From assembly GCA_015075075.1 (NCBI GenBank), contig JABTVA010000014.1:1-64000 (forward strand): a DNA stretch of 64,000 nucleotides. The letters are read 5' to 3'. The translations under genes were made by a program, and so were the position numbers. Shown here piece after piece: positions 1 to 10,198 of the stretch. The notes beneath the pieces are model-generated. The model was not told the origin of the DNA. It ran no database searches and was given only the letters and a program-made list of their open reading frames with translations. Numbering within the stretch: position 1 is the stretch's first letter; each line of letters opens with the position of its first letter. The DNA comes from Deltaproteobacteria bacterium. GTDB lineage: Bacteria > Desulfobacterota > GWC2-55-46.

Positions 1-534
1 CGCCTTCTCGTCCGTGAGCTCGTGTTCATGGAGCCAGTCCCCCTCGGACCTTGCCGCCTTCTTGAGCTTCTCTATGAGGTCCTTGCGGACTGCCTTCTTG
101 TCGAAGGGCATCCTGTTGGTCCTTCTCGCCTTTATCGAGTTGAAAAGCCTTCCCTCCTCGTCTGAGGGCGCTTTCCTGCCCCGGACCGATACCCTTGCGA
201 GTAGGTCAGGCGAGCCTTCTTCCGGGAGGAGAGCGACGGAGACGTCAAGCCCGAAATGCCTGGCTGCTATGAAGAGGTTAAAGAGGGCCGCGCCGCAGCT
301 TATGGTAAGCGACCTGTCGTCAGGGTCTGCTATGGGCAGGGCGCGCGTCCTGTCAGCGATGAGTTCCACCCCGGCATCCCCGACGCGGAAGAGCCAGGGC
401 TGGGTATTGTGGCTCGAGGGCGCGAGAACGGCGTAGTTCACGAGAAAGGAGAGCTTCTCCTTCGTCGTCCCGTCTGAGGGGAAATCCCCCTCGGATATCT
501 CCCAGGCGTCGATTACGTCGTCCGTTCCGCTCAT
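1..534 (-). CDS. Nitroreductase-family protein (Acg-like), C-terminus beyond window edge
   Basis: The 178 codons present are the N-terminal part; the frame is still open at base 1. Around residues 37-48 the protein reads APSSHNTQPWLF, the FMN-phosphate-binding signature of the nitroreductase superfamily, most like the Acg subgroup. Members are flavin-dependent oxidoreductases acting on nitro-aromatics, quinones or unknown substrates; the substrate here cannot be told. The ATG at 534 follows AGGGA by about 7 nt. It lies 18 bp after the gdx stop and looks like the last gene of the murI-gerMN-aspA-gdx operon. Confidence 0.72.
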   Translation of the reverse strand, partial: MSGTDDVIDAWEISEGDFPSDGTTKEKLSFLVNYAVLAPSSHNTQPWLFRVGDAGVELIADRTRALPIADPDDRSLTISCGAALFNLFIAARHFGLDVSVALLPEEGSPDLLARVSVRGRKAPSDEEGRLFNSIKARRTNRMPFDKKAVRKDLIEKLKKAARSEGDWLHEHELTDEKA

Positions 535-552
535 CTGTCTTTCCCTGGCGTT

Positions 553-870
553 TTATGATGTGAGCTTGAGCCCGGCTATGCCTATGACTATCAGGCCGAT
601 GCATACGAGCCGGAGCGCCTCCCTCGGCTCGCCGAAGAGCGTCATGCCTACTACCACGGTCCCGACAGCGCCTATGCCGGTCCATACGGCGTAGGCCGTG
701 CCCATCGGTATGGTCTTCAATGCAAGGGCCATGCAGCCCATGCTGAGGCTGATGGCGGCTATGGTAGCTATGGTCGGGACGGGCCTGGTGAAGCCCTGCG
801 AGAGCTTGAGCTCCACCGCCCAGACAATCTCGAAGAACCCGGCAAGGAGAAGGAAGAACCAGGACGTCAC
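553..870 (-). CDS. gdx: Small multidrug resistance protein, SugE/Gdx guanidinium exporter type
   Basis: A 105-aa protein with four membrane segments, the usual size of SMR transporters, which act as dimers in the inner membrane. It has the family glutamate in the first helix (GFFEIVWAVELK, residues ~11-22) and the SugE-type stretch GTAYAVWTGIGAVG (~55-68). SugE-type members are known as guanidinium/proton antiporters (Gdx), which makes detoxification of guanidinium the likely role; EmrE-type drug efflux is less likely by sequence. The start is GTG at 870, overlapping the aspA stop (GTGA), with GGAGG 8 nt upstream, so translation is probably coupled to aspA. No guanidine riboswitch was noticed upstream, consistent with transcription from the operon promoter. 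Confidence 0.88.
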   Translation of the reverse strand: MTSWFFLLLAGFFEIVWAVELKLSQGFTRPVPTIATIAAISLSMGCMALALKTIPMGTAYAVWTGIGAVGTVVVGMTLFGEPREALRLVCIGLIVIGIAGLKLTS

Positions 871-2306
871 CTTCCGGTCCTCCTTTTTTTCATCGGAAAT
901 GGCGACTCCGCCGGACGGGTTATCCGTTTCGGGTCGAAAAGACGGTCCCATTCCGGCCCGGTGAGTACGCCTTTTCCCAGCGCCGTCTCTTTTATGCTCT
1001 TTCCCGTTTTCGCGGATTCCTTGACCACCTCGGCTGCCCTCTCGTATCCTATGATGGTATTGAGCGCGGTCGCCAGCCCCGCGGAGGCCTCGAAATACCG
1101 CCTGCAGCGCACGGAATCGGCCTTTATGCCCTTTACGCACCGCCCGGAAAAGGCGAGGCATGCGTTTGAGAGAATGTCTATGGAGTGCAGGAGGTTATGG
1201 CCTATGACGGGGAGCATGACGTTAAGCTCCAGCTGGCCCGCCTGTGTTGCGGCGGCTATGGCGGCGTCAGCGCCGATTACCTGGAAGCCGACCATGTCCG
1301 CCATCTCGGCCATCACGGGATTGACCTTTCCTGGCATTATCGACGACCCGGGCTGAACCGGCGGAAGCATTATCTCCGAAAGCCCTGTCATGGGCCCGGA
1401 AGAGAGGAGTCGGAGGTCGTTCGCTATCCGTATGAGGTCGAGGGCGGCGTCCCTGAGCGCGCCGGAAAAGGAAGAGAAGTCGGTTGAGCTGCTTAGCGCC
1501 TCAAAGGGGTCTTCCGCCTTCCTTAGCCCCTTTATCCCGCCCGCCTTCGAGAGCTCGCGGAGGGCCGCGTCCCTGTAGCCGGGGTGAGTGTTTATGCCGG
1601 TCCCCACGGCGGTACCGCCAAGCCCTATCCTCTTAAGCCCTTCCCTTGCCCGCTCTACCCTCTTTATAGAGCTTTTCACGGCTGAAGCCCAGGAGCCGAA
1701 CTCCTGCCCGAGAGTGATGGGCACCGCGTCCTGCAGGTGCGTCCTGCCGGATTTGATTACATCTTTAAACTCGCGAGACTTTGCCCTTAGCGCGGCCTCA
1801 AGGCCGCCGAGGGCGTCAATGAGCCTGTCGGATTCCGAAATGGCCGCTATCCGGAGGGCCGTGGGCATCGTGTCGTTCGTGGACTGGCCCATGTTCACAT
1901 GGTCGTTCGGATGGACGAGCCTGTAGTCGCCTTTTTTTCCGCCAAGGATCTCTATGGCCCTGTTCGCTATGACCTCGTTGGCATTCATGTTATGCGAGGT
2001 CCCGGCCCCTGCCTGGAAGACGTCCACTATGAACTCGCTATCGAGCCTGCCATCGATTACCTCATCCGCGGCCTCTGATATCGCCTTGGCAATCCTTTTT
2101 TCGAGGAGGCCGAGGGAGGAGTTCGCCCTGCATGCGGCAAGCTTGACGATTCCGGTAGCCCTTATGAGGGCGCGGGGAGGCCTCAAGCCGCTTATACGGA
2201 AGTTCTCCGAGGCGCGTAGCGTCTGTATGCCGTAGTAGGCGCCCCGGGGCACTTCCCTTTCCCCGAGCGAGTCCCTCTCCAGCCTGAAAGTCCGTATTCT
2301 CCGCAT
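867..2306 (-). CDS. aspA: Aspartate ammonia-lyase
   Basis: A 479-aa cytosolic enzyme of the fumarase/aspartase superfamily that interconverts L-aspartate with fumarate and ammonia. The N-terminus (LGEREVPRGAYYGIQTLRA) is typical of aspartase. Other motifs are GAGTSHNMNANEV (~101-113), SGRTHLQDAVP and the flexible catalytic SS-loop GSSIMPGKVNP (residues ~322-332), which holds the general-base serine. The aspartase-like N-terminus argues against class II fumarase, though the family is closely related. The C-terminal 15 residues are basic and Pro-rich and look non-conserved. It starts 5 bp after the gerMN stop with AAGGA upstream, and its stop overlaps gdx. Confidence 0.9.
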   Translation of the reverse strand: MRRIRTFRLERDSLGEREVPRGAYYGIQTLRASENFRISGLRPPRALIRATGIVKLAACRANSSLGLLEKRIAKAISEAADEVIDGRLDSEFIVDVFQAGAGTSHNMNANEVIANRAIEILGGKKGDYRLVHPNDHVNMGQSTNDTMPTALRIAAISESDRLIDALGGLEAALRAKSREFKDVIKSGRTHLQDAVPITLGQEFGSWASAVKSSIKRVERAREGLKRIGLGGTAVGTGINTHPGYRDAALRELSKAGGIKGLRKAEDPFEALSSSTDFSSFSGALRDAALDLIRIANDLRLLSSGPMTGLSEIMLPPVQPGSSIMPGKVNPVMAEMADMVGFQVIGADAAIAAATQAGQLELNVMLPVIGHNLLHSIDILSNACLAFSGRCVKGIKADSVRCRRYFEASAGLATALNTIIGYERAAEVVKESAKTGKSIKETALGKGVLTGPEWDRLFDPKRITRPAESPFPMKKRRTGR

Positions 2307-2311
2307 CCGGG

Positions 2312-2848
2312 TCAGTCCTTGATTATCTTAAGGTCCGGCCCGAGCGGCAGGGTCACGTCGATATGGCCGGCGATGGTGTCGGTCTTTTTGCCTTCCACGA
2401 GGATCTGGACCTCTTCTATTTCTGGGAAGTTCAGGGCGAGCGTATTGACGACTGAATAGACGGTCTGTATCTCGAATGACGAGCCGCCGGGATGGTTTTC
2501 GACGATTTCCTTGCTGAGGTCGACGGTTGCGGTCTTGCCCTCGATTACAATGCCGATGAGTCTCGTACCGCTCGGCAGTGCCGGGGCGAATGAAGCGCTC
2601 TCAGGGCCTTCCATGAGCTCGTTGAGCGCGGCCCTGGCCTCTGTGACGAGGGGGCCCGTATCTATGCTCCTCTTCTCGGCCTTGAGGTAAAGCCCTTCCT
2701 CGTCGCTGAAATAGAGGTCTATCTCCCGCGTCTCCTTGGCCGGCCTTCCGGAAAGCCAGATGAGGATCAGAACGCCGATGACTACCGTTATAGCGGCGGC
2801 GGCGACTACAAGAAGGGTGTTTTTATTGCCTTTATGTCTTCTGGGCAT
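2312..2848 (-). CDS. GerMN-domain membrane-anchored protein
   Basis: A 178-aa protein with one N-terminal membrane segment (residues ~11-31) and a soluble C-terminal region resembling the GerMN (sporulation/germination) domain: IDLYFSDEEGLYLKAEKR, then EARAALNELMEGP, GIVIEGKTATVDLS and the closing QTVYSVVNTLALNFPEIEEVQILVEG as separate conserved blocks. In non-spore-formers such proteins are thought to sit in the periplasm with a role in envelope or peptidoglycan processes, but the function is not established. The ATG lies inside the 3' end of murI (17-bp overlap), so the two are translationally coupled; pairing with glutamate racemase fits a cell-wall link. Confidence 0.8.
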   Translation of the reverse strand: MPRRHKGNKNTLLVVAAAAITVVIGVLILIWLSGRPAKETREIDLYFSDEEGLYLKAEKRSIDTGPLVTEARAALNELMEGPESASFAPALPSGTRLIGIVIEGKTATVDLSKEIVENHPGGSSFEIQTVYSVVNTLALNFPEIEEVQILVEGKKTDTIAGHIDVTLPLGPDLKIIKD

Positions 2849-3656
2849 CCTGGGCCTCGGTAAGGACGGCTAGTCCGGCCTCTGAGAGCTTGTCGCCGAA
2901 GAACCTTTTGCCGACGACCATGAACCTCTCGGGCGAGTCGGTTACGAAGAACCTGTGTGACGCCGCGCCCACGCAATCGTTCAGCAAGCCTCTTTCCGCA
3001 AGCGTCCTCTTTACCTCTGCGGCTGTAGAGGCGGCCGAGTCTATGAGCGCGACCCCGTCGCCCATGACAGAGGCGATGGTCTTTTTAAGGAGCGGATAAT
3101 GGGTGCAGCCGAGCACCAGTGTGTCTATGGAGGCCTCCTTGAGCCCGGCAAGATAACGCTCCGCTATCTTTACGGTTATCTCGTCCTCGGCCCAGCCCTC
3201 CTCAACGAGCGGGACAAAGAGCGGGCAGGCCTTGACGAAGGCCGAAACCCCCGGGTTCTCGGCCTTTATGGCTGAGACGTAGGCGCCGCTTTTTATGGTG
3301 CCCTCGGTGCCTATGACACCGACCCTGCCGGTCCGTGTCGCTTGCGCGGCAGCGCGCGCTCCGGGGAGGATAACCCCCAGGACCGGGATGGCAAGCTCCC
3401 TTGCAAGGCCCGGCACCGCGAAGGCCGAGGCGGTATTGCAGGCGGCCACCAGCATCTTGATGTCGTGTTTCGCGAGAAAGGCCGCGATCTCGAAGGAGTA
3501 CCTTTCGATAGTCTCGCGCGACTTGCTGCCGTAAGGCACCCTGGCTGTGTCGCCGAAATAGATGGTGCTCTCGCCGGGAAGGAGCGAGGTTATCTCGCGA
3601 AGGACCGTAAGCCCTCCTATTCCTGAGTCGAATACGCCTATCGGGTTGCGTTTCAT
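2832..3656 (-). CDS. murI: Glutamate racemase
   Basis: A 274-aa cytosolic enzyme that makes D-glutamate for peptidoglycan. Both catalytic cysteine motifs are visible: ACNTASA (~residues 73-79) and LGCTHYPLL (~184-192), along with the N-terminal DSGIGGLTVLREI and the FGDTARVPYGSKS substrate loop. The chosen ATG at 3656 gives the standard N-terminus MKRNPIGVFDSG; the reading frame stays open upstream but has no further similarity. It is the first gene of the five-gene minus-strand operon and is divergent from polX. Confidence 0.93.
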   Translation of the reverse strand: MKRNPIGVFDSGIGGLTVLREITSLLPGESTIYFGDTARVPYGSKSRETIERYSFEIAAFLAKHDIKMLVAACNTASAFAVPGLARELAIPVLGVILPGARAAAQATRTGRVGVIGTEGTIKSGAYVSAIKAENPGVSAFVKACPLFVPLVEEGWAEDEITVKIAERYLAGLKEASIDTLVLGCTHYPLLKKTIASVMGDGVALIDSAASTAAEVKRTLAERGLLNDCVGAASHRFFVTDSPERFMVVGKRFFGDKLSEAGLAVLTEAQDAQKT

Positions 3657-3842
3657 TATTGGATACGGCCTTCCGGTTCTTTCGGCTTTGAAACCCTGCG
3701 TCCTGCTAAGTTTAGGTAATGCGGCCCCCTGTGTCAATTCCAAATTTGGCGGGGTGCCCGGCCTGTACGGCTGGCCTGGTAATGCGGAACCTTGTATATT
3801 ATATAATATGCAGCTCCCGTTTGAAAGGAGGCCGAGAATAGA
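3657..3842. promoter_or_regulatory. Divergent murI/polX promoter region
   Basis: This 186-bp non-coding stretch separates the divergent murI and polX starts. The AT-rich island at about 3791-3810 contains TATAAT (3802-3807), a perfect -10 hexamer on the plus strand, in the middle of otherwise GC-rich DNA. No convincing -35 could be matched at 16-18 bp. AAAGGAGG (about 3824-3831) is the ribosome site of polX. Promoter use in each direction is inferred from position. Confidence 0.4.
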
Positions 3843-5585
3843 TTGGAGAACGCCGAGATAGCCAGGGTCTTTTTCGAGATAGCGGACCTCCTTGAGATAA
3901 AGGGGGGCGATACCTTCAGGATACGCTCGTACAGGAACGCGGCGATGGTTGTGGAAGGGCTTCCCGAGAGCCTCAAGACCCTTTACGCCGGGGACGGAGA
4001 GGACGGCCTTAAGGGGCTCCCGGGCATAGGGGAGAGCACGCGGGGTAAGATTATCGAGCTCCTCACTACCGGCGGGTGCGCGTACCACCGCGAACTCCTC
4101 GGAGAGATGCCTCACGGCATGCTCGATATGATAAAGGTATCGGGCCTCGGGCCGAAAAAGGCCGCGGTCCTCCATAAGGAGCTCGGCATAAGCGACCTCG
4201 ACGGCCTCGAGCGGGCGGCTGAGGCCGGGCTCATACGGGGAATACGCGGATTCGGCGAGGCAACCGAGCGGAAGATAATCCGGGGCATAAGGGAGGTGAA
4301 GACCAGGTCCCGGCAGTTCAAGCTCTCGGCGGTCGTTCCTTATGAGCGCTCGTTCACGAGATACATAAGCGAGGTCCCGGGCATCACGGAGATAGCCCCC
4401 TCGGGGAGCTACAGGAGGTGGAAGGAGACCGTAGGCGACCTCGACATCCTCGTCACCTGCTCGGACGCGCGCGCCGTGATGGACCACTTTGTCAGGCACC
4501 CGGACATAGCCGAGGTTGTATCAAAAGGTGAGACCAAATCGACTGTGGTGCTCGCCTCAGGGCTCCAGGTCGACATAAGGGTGCTCGATAAGCGCTCGTT
4601 CGGCTCCGCGCTCCAGTATTTTACAGGCTCAAAGGCGCACAACGTGGCCTTGAGGGAGAGGGCCAGGAGGATGGGCCTCAAGATAAGCGAATACGGGGTC
4701 TTCAGGGAAAAAGGCGAGGTATGGGTGGCCGGCGAGAATGAGGAGGACGTGTACGGGGCCGTGGGGCTTCCCTGGATACCGCCGGAGCTACGCGAGAACA
4801 GGGGCGAGATAGAGGCGGCGGAGGAGGGGAGCCTCCCGAGGCTTATCGAGAGGGCCGATATTAAGGGCGACCTGCACGTGCATACGAAGGAGAGCGACGG
4901 CGCGTACATGCTCGACCAGATGGCAGAGGCCGCTATGAAGATGGGGTACGAGTACATGGCCGTAACCGACCACTCGAAGGCGGTCGGCATAGCGAGGGGG
5001 CTCGACGAGGCGCGCCTCAACGCCCAGATAAGGGCGGTGGACGAGTTCAACGACAGGATGAAAAGGCAGAGGAAGAGGTTCAGGGCATTGAAGGCGACCG
5101 AAGTGGACATAAAGGCCGACGGCTCGCTCGACCACCCGGAAAGGGCCCTTAAGAAACTCGACTGCGTCGTCGCCTCGGTCCATTCGGGCTTCCGCATGGA
5201 GACGAAGGAGATGACGGCCCGCGTCATAAAGGCGGTCCGGACAGGGCTTGTGAACATAATAGGCCATCCGACCGGAAGGCTCATCAACGAGAGGGAGCCG
5301 TACCGGATAGACCTTGAGAAGGTCATGGACGAGGCGAAAAGGCACGGGGCCGCCCTGGAGCTTAACGCCTATCCCGACAGGCTCGACCTTAACGACGTGC
5401 ACTGCCTGCTCGCGAGGCAGAAGGGCGTGATGGTAGCCGTCTCTACCGACTCGCACTCCATACACCATCTGGAGAACATCGCCTACGGCATACACACGGC
5501 CAGAAGAGGGTGGCTTGAGAAAAAAGACGTCCTGAACGCGAAGCCCCTTAAAGAGCTTTTGAAAATATTGAAAAGGCGGGGGTGA
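3843..5585 (+). CDS. polX: DNA polymerase/3'-5' exonuclease PolX
   Basis: A 580-aa bacterial family X polymerase with a C-terminal PHP nuclease domain, involved in base-excision and gap-filling repair. Order of domains: N-terminal 8-kDa-like and helix-hairpin-helix repeats (LKGLPGIGEST ~57-67, VSGLGPKKAAVLHKE ~99-113), palm with GSYRR (188-192) and the metal-binding GDLD (198-201), then the PHP domain from ~338 with GDLHVHTKESDG, VTDHSKA, VHSGF, GHPTGR and STDSHS metal ligands all present. The length matches the family (~570-580). The start is TTG, chosen because of AAAGGAGG 11 nt upstream and because it gives the canonical N-terminus. Monocistronic. Confidence 0.93.
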   Translation: MENAEIARVFFEIADLLEIKGGDTFRIRSYRNAAMVVEGLPESLKTLYAGDGEDGLKGLPGIGESTRGKIIELLTTGGCAYHRELLGEMPHGMLDMIKVSGLGPKKAAVLHKELGISDLDGLERAAEAGLIRGIRGFGEATERKIIRGIREVKTRSRQFKLSAVVPYERSFTRYISEVPGITEIAPSGSYRRWKETVGDLDILVTCSDARAVMDHFVRHPDIAEVVSKGETKSTVVLASGLQVDIRVLDKRSFGSALQYFTGSKAHNVALRERARRMGLKISEYGVFREKGEVWVAGENEEDVYGAVGLPWIPPELRENRGEIEAAEEGSLPRLIERADIKGDLHVHTKESDGAYMLDQMAEAAMKMGYEYMAVTDHSKAVGIARGLDEARLNAQIRAVDEFNDRMKRQRKRFRALKATEVDIKADGSLDHPERALKKLDCVVASVHSGFRMETKEMTARVIKAVRTGLVNIIGHPTGRLINEREPYRIDLEKVMDEAKRHGAALELNAYPDRLDLNDVHCLLARQKGVMVAVSTDSHSIHHLENIAYGIHTARRGWLEKKDVLNAKPLKELLKILKRRG

Positions 5586-5717
5586 GCGGATAAGAGACGC
5601 GGGCTAAATGGGCTGCGGCGGCACAAGACCTGCCGCGCCAAATCCAGTCATTGCGAAGGACGCCTGCACCGAAGCAATCCCGTCCGCTCAAATGAAAGTT
5701 ATTGAGACTGCCGCGCA

Positions 5718-5725
5718 GCTTGCGC
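5718..5725. repeat. Target-site duplication, left copy
   Basis: GCTTGCGC directly abuts the left inverted repeat and is repeated exactly at 7099-7106. Eight base pairs is the size typical of IS256-family insertion. Confidence 0.8.
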
Positions 5726-5749
5726 GAGACTGTTCAGCCAACTGTGTCA
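5726..5749. repeat. IS256 left terminal inverted repeat
   Basis: 24 bp pairing with 7075-7098 (17/24 matches; inner ten bases AACTGTGTCA identical). Confidence 0.75.
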
Positions 5750-5774
5750 CCCGCTGAATGCCGCATAGATTGTA

Positions 5775-7022
5775 TCACACCTCGAATTCGAGTTTAAGCC
5801 TGCCCTCGAAGAAGACCGCAAGCTGCGATATCGTAAGGCTCCAGTTCCTCATGGGCTGAGTCCATTTTTTCGAGATGTTCTGGATCGCCATGTAAATAAG
5901 CTTCATGAGGGCGGTGTCGCTGGTGAACGCCCCCTTGGTCTTGGTAACCTTGCGGATCTGCCGGTGAAAGCCCTCCACGACGTTGGTCGTGTAGATGATT
6001 CTGCGGATGTCTTCGGGGTATTTGAAGTATTGGCTGAGCCGCTCCCAGTTTGTGTTCCAGGACTTTATGACGACAGGGTACTTCTTGCCCCAGGCCTCCC
6101 CAAGCTCCTGGAGCTTCTGCTCGGCCAGGGCCTTTGTGGAGGCCCTGTAAACCTCCTTCAAGTCGCGCAGGAAGGCCTTCTGGTCCTTCGAGGCCACATA
6201 CCGAAGCGAGTTCCGTATTTGATGCACAATGCAGAGCTGGACGTCGGTGGCCGGGAAGATGGTCGTTATGGCCTCGGGGAAGCCCTTCAGGTTGTCTATC
6301 GAGGCTATCAGGATATCCTTGACCCCGCGGTTGGAGAGGTCGGTTAAGACCTGGAGCCAGAAGTTCGCGCCCTCAGCCTCTGAGACGTATATGCCAAGAG
6401 CCTCCTTAAGCCCCTTCTGGTTGACGCCCAAGATGGTGTAGATGGCCTTGGGGACTACTCTGCCCTCTTCCTTGACCTTGTAGTGCATGGCGTCCATCCA
6501 GACCATTGGATAGACGGCATCAAGTGGCCTGCTCCGCCATTCCTCTATGACCGGGATGATTTTGTCGGTTACGCTTGAGATGGTGGCCGGGGAGACTTCT
6601 ATCCCGTACATCTCCTCGATGTGGCCGGATATGTCGGAGTAGCTCATCCCAAGGCCGTATAGCGAAAGGATCTTTCCCTCAAGGGCCGGGGCCAGGGTCG
6701 TCTGGCGCTTCTTTACTATCTCGGGTTCAAAGGTGGAGTTGCGGTCCCTCTGGGCTTCGAGTTCAAAGGCCCCGTGCTCTGATTTCATGGTCTTCGAGGT
6801 CTTGCCGTTACGCCTGTTCTTGCCCTCGGCGGGCTCTTCCTCAAGGTGGGCCTCAAGCTCTCCCTGAATGGCGTTCTCAAGGATGCGCTTGATCAATGGG
6901 GTCAGCACCCCTTCCTTGCCGGACAGGGGCTTTCCGGACTTGAGCTGCCTTACCGCTTCCTTCTCAAATGCCGCAAAATCAAAATCACTTCCTAAAGCTG
7001 CTGACTTCTTCTCCTTCTCCAT
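5775..7022 (-). CDS. IS256-family transposase
   Basis: A 415-aa mutator-type DDE transposase that cuts and pastes its own element. The catalytic acids can be placed: D in PMVWMDAMHYKV, D in IASIDNLKGFPEA, and E in TTNVVEGFHRQIRKVTK near the C-terminus. It has the N-terminal region ANPLIKRILE-type helix and the ELEAHLEEEPAEGKNRRNG segment typical of the family. The ATG at 7022 is preferred over an upstream in-frame start at 7049 because AGGAGGG lies 6-7 nt before it. No frameshift or stop is seen. Confidence 0.92.
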   Translation of the reverse strand: MEKEKKSAALGSDFDFAAFEKEAVRQLKSGKPLSGKEGVLTPLIKRILENAIQGELEAHLEEEPAEGKNRRNGKTSKTMKSEHGAFELEAQRDRNSTFEPEIVKKRQTTLAPALEGKILSLYGLGMSYSDISGHIEEMYGIEVSPATISSVTDKIIPVIEEWRSRPLDAVYPMVWMDAMHYKVKEEGRVVPKAIYTILGVNQKGLKEALGIYVSEAEGANFWLQVLTDLSNRGVKDILIASIDNLKGFPEAITTIFPATDVQLCIVHQIRNSLRYVASKDQKAFLRDLKEVYRASTKALAEQKLQELGEAWGKKYPVVIKSWNTNWERLSQYFKYPEDIRRIIYTTNVVEGFHRQIRKVTKTKGAFTSDTALMKLIYMAIQNISKKWTQPMRNWSLTISQLAVFFEGRLKLEFEV

Positions 7023-7074
7023 ACCAACCCTCCTGAAGTTTAATAACATTTCCTGTTATTTTCTTCAGCAGGTT

Positions 7075-7098
7075 TGACACAGTTCAGCTAACAGACCC
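7075..7098. repeat. IS256 right terminal inverted repeat
   Basis: 24 bp, inverted partner of 5726-5749. Confidence 0.75.
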
Positions 7099-7106
7099 GC
7101 TTGCGC
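7099..7106. repeat. Target-site duplication, right copy
   Basis: GCTTGCGC, identical to 5718-5725. Confidence 0.8.
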
Positions 7107-7144
7107 CCCTTCGCGATTACTGTTTAAAGCCTTGAAGAGGGCTT

Positions 7145-8473
7145 TCAGGCTTCCTTTCTCCTGCCGGCCTCAAGCGGCTCGACCTTAACCTTGATTATGC
7201 GGTTCTGCTCGACGTCCACGACCGTAAGCCGCTTGTCATTGTAGATGACGAACTCCCCGCCCCTCGGCACCCTTTGAAGCTTGGCCAGCATGAACCCGGC
7301 GAGGGTGTTGTATTCCTCTTCCTCTGCCTCCTCTATCTCGAAACCGAAGTTGGCGAGGTCGCCGATGGAGGCCGATGCGTCTATTATCATCGTGCCGTCC
7401 TTGAGCTTCTCTACCGGCCCGCCCGCGCCCACGTCGTACTCGTCCTCTATCTCCCCGACTATCTCCTCCAGGATGTCCTCGATAGTCACTATCCCGTCTA
7501 TGTCGCCGTGCTCGTCGACGACTATCGCCATGTGAAGTTTCCGCCTCTGGAGCTCCCTTAAGAGCTTGCTGATCATTATGGAGTTGGGTACGAAATAGGG
7601 CGTCCTTATGATTGCCTTCAAGTCCAGCGTCCTTCCCTTCTCAAAGGAGCTGAAGACGTCCTTGTTAAAGAGCACCCCGACTATCCTGTCGATGCTGTCG
7701 CGGTAGACCGGATAACGCGAGAACCCGGAATCGGATATGAACTTCAGGGCCTCGTCAGGGGGGGTGTTTATCTCGATCCCGCTTATCTTGTGCTTGGGTA
7801 CCATGACCTCCCTGACGGTCTTGTCCGCGAACTCGAATATGCCGTGGAGGAGCTGGGCCTCGGTCTCCTCGAACACCCCGGTGGCCCGGCCTTCCTTTAT
7901 AAAGTATTTTATTTCCTCTTCCGAGACAAATACCTTCTGGCCCGTCTCCTTTATCCCCAATATCCTCAGGACCGCGCTCGTCGAGGCGGTGAGGAACCTC
8001 ACGAAGATATCCGTGATCTTCGATACGGTGTTAAGCGGCCTCGCCGAAAAACAGGCTATCTTCTCGGCGTGCCTCAGGGCGAGGTGCTTGGGCACGAGCT
8101 CGCCTATTATGAGGCTCGTATAGGATATCGCGGCCACTACGGAGCCGAGCGCGAGTATGTCCGCGAGCTGCACCGGGATGAACGGGATGGCGTGGAAAAG
8201 CGGCTTGATGTGCTCCGAGGCGATAACGCCGCCTATGACCGAGGCGCAGGTGCCGACTACGGTGACGCCTACCTGGACGGTGGCGAGGAACCTGTCAGGG
8301 TCCTCCTTCATCTTGCTTACGAGCTCCGCCGAAAGGTTCCCGTCCTTGGCGAGCCTGTCTATTATGCTCCGTTTGGCCGATATTATGGCTATCTCGGCGC
8401 TGGCGAAGAACCCGTTGAAAAATATGAGTACCAGTATCAGTATTGCTTCAAAAATGACAACTTCGAACGACAC
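7145..8473 (-). CDS. CNNM/CBS/CorC-HlyC domain membrane protein (UPF0053)
   Basis: A 442-aa inner-membrane protein. Domain order: CNNM (DUF21) transmembrane domain with four hydrophobic segments (residues ~1-190, FFNGFFASAEIAII at the start), a pair of CBS domains (~205-330, REVMVPKHKISGIE and GIVTIEDILEEIVGEIEDEY) and a C-terminal CorC/HlyC domain (~345-430, EEAEEEEYNTLAGFML). Relatives are implicated in magnesium or cobalt efflux or resistance, and some were named haemolysin-like; the substrate cannot be told from sequence. The GTG at 8473 is chosen for AGGAGG immediately upstream; an ATG at 8515 is the alternative and would add 14 residues. Confidence 0.87.
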   Translation of the reverse strand: MSFEVVIFEAILILVLIFFNGFFASAEIAIISAKRSIIDRLAKDGNLSAELVSKMKEDPDRFLATVQVGVTVVGTCASVIGGVIASEHIKPLFHAIPFIPVQLADILALGSVVAAISYTSLIIGELVPKHLALRHAEKIACFSARPLNTVSKITDIFVRFLTASTSAVLRILGIKETGQKVFVSEEEIKYFIKEGRATGVFEETEAQLLHGIFEFADKTVREVMVPKHKISGIEINTPPDEALKFISDSGFSRYPVYRDSIDRIVGVLFNKDVFSSFEKGRTLDLKAIIRTPYFVPNSIMISKLLRELQRRKLHMAIVVDEHGDIDGIVTIEDILEEIVGEIEDEYDVGAGGPVEKLKDGTMIIDASASIGDLANFGFEIEEAEEEEYNTLAGFMLAKLQRVPRGGEFVIYNDKRLTVVDVEQNRIIKVKVEPLEAGRRKEA

Positions 8474-8746
8474 AGAACCTCCTGGTTGGGTGTTGACGAA
8501 AGGAGCCGCCGGCAATCATTGAAAGCTGTTTTTATGCCGATAAGCCGGGTTATCCTGGGAACCCAGAGGACTCTTTTTCGCGATTATGGGCCTTGGCAGG
8601 ATGGGTTCGGTCCAAGGTTTGGTTGAAAACGGCAGGATAACTATGGATTATCCGGGCCATTTAAAAGATTATAACATAACGCTGGGGCAAACTGGAATAA
8701 AGACGGAGCGGACCTCTTCGGCCCGGGCCGCGCCTGTTTGTCTGGT

Positions 8747-10075
<1,329 letters not shown>

Positions 10076-10198
10076 TCAAGGCAAAGGCGTTGATACGGAC
10101 TCCGGGGAGCCCATCCAGGCGTGCCGTAATTATACTTTTAGTTTGAAAAATTGCAAGGCAAATCAGGCCCCGTACGCCTACGGAGCAGGGGAAAACCC

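Larger units (their letters stand above)
5726..7098. mobile_element. IS256-family insertion sequence, complete
   Basis: A 1373-bp element. The terminal 24 bp (5726-5749 and 7075-7098) are inverted repeats matching at 17 of 24 positions, both ending inward with AACTGTGTCA. The element is flanked by an exact 8-bp direct repeat (5718-5725 and 7099-7106). It carries one transposase gene on the minus strand with an intact reading frame and ribosome site. An exact target duplication and an intact gene suggest recent insertion and possible activity. Confidence 0.88.
5645..7122. repeat. Palindromic intergenic repeat split by the IS256 element
   Basis: The left arm (5645-5660, CAGTCATTGCGAAGGA) and right arm (7107-7122) are near-perfect inverted complements (CAGT[C/A]AT[T/C]GCGAAGG). 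They flank the insertion sequence and its target duplication. Removing 5726-7106 leaves a ~97-bp element with terminal inverted repeats of the common CATTGCGA...TCGCAATG type found scattered in many proteobacterial genomes. The element was therefore present before the transposon landed in it. Confidence 0.6.

Noticed and set aside
867..2306. Class II fumarase
   Set aside because: The N-terminus and the loops around GAGTSHNMNANEV are closer to aspartase; the shared SS-loop does not discriminate.
5586..5725. A small gene between polX and the IS element
   Set aside because: Only short frames without ribosome sites; the stretch is explained by the interrupted palindromic repeat.
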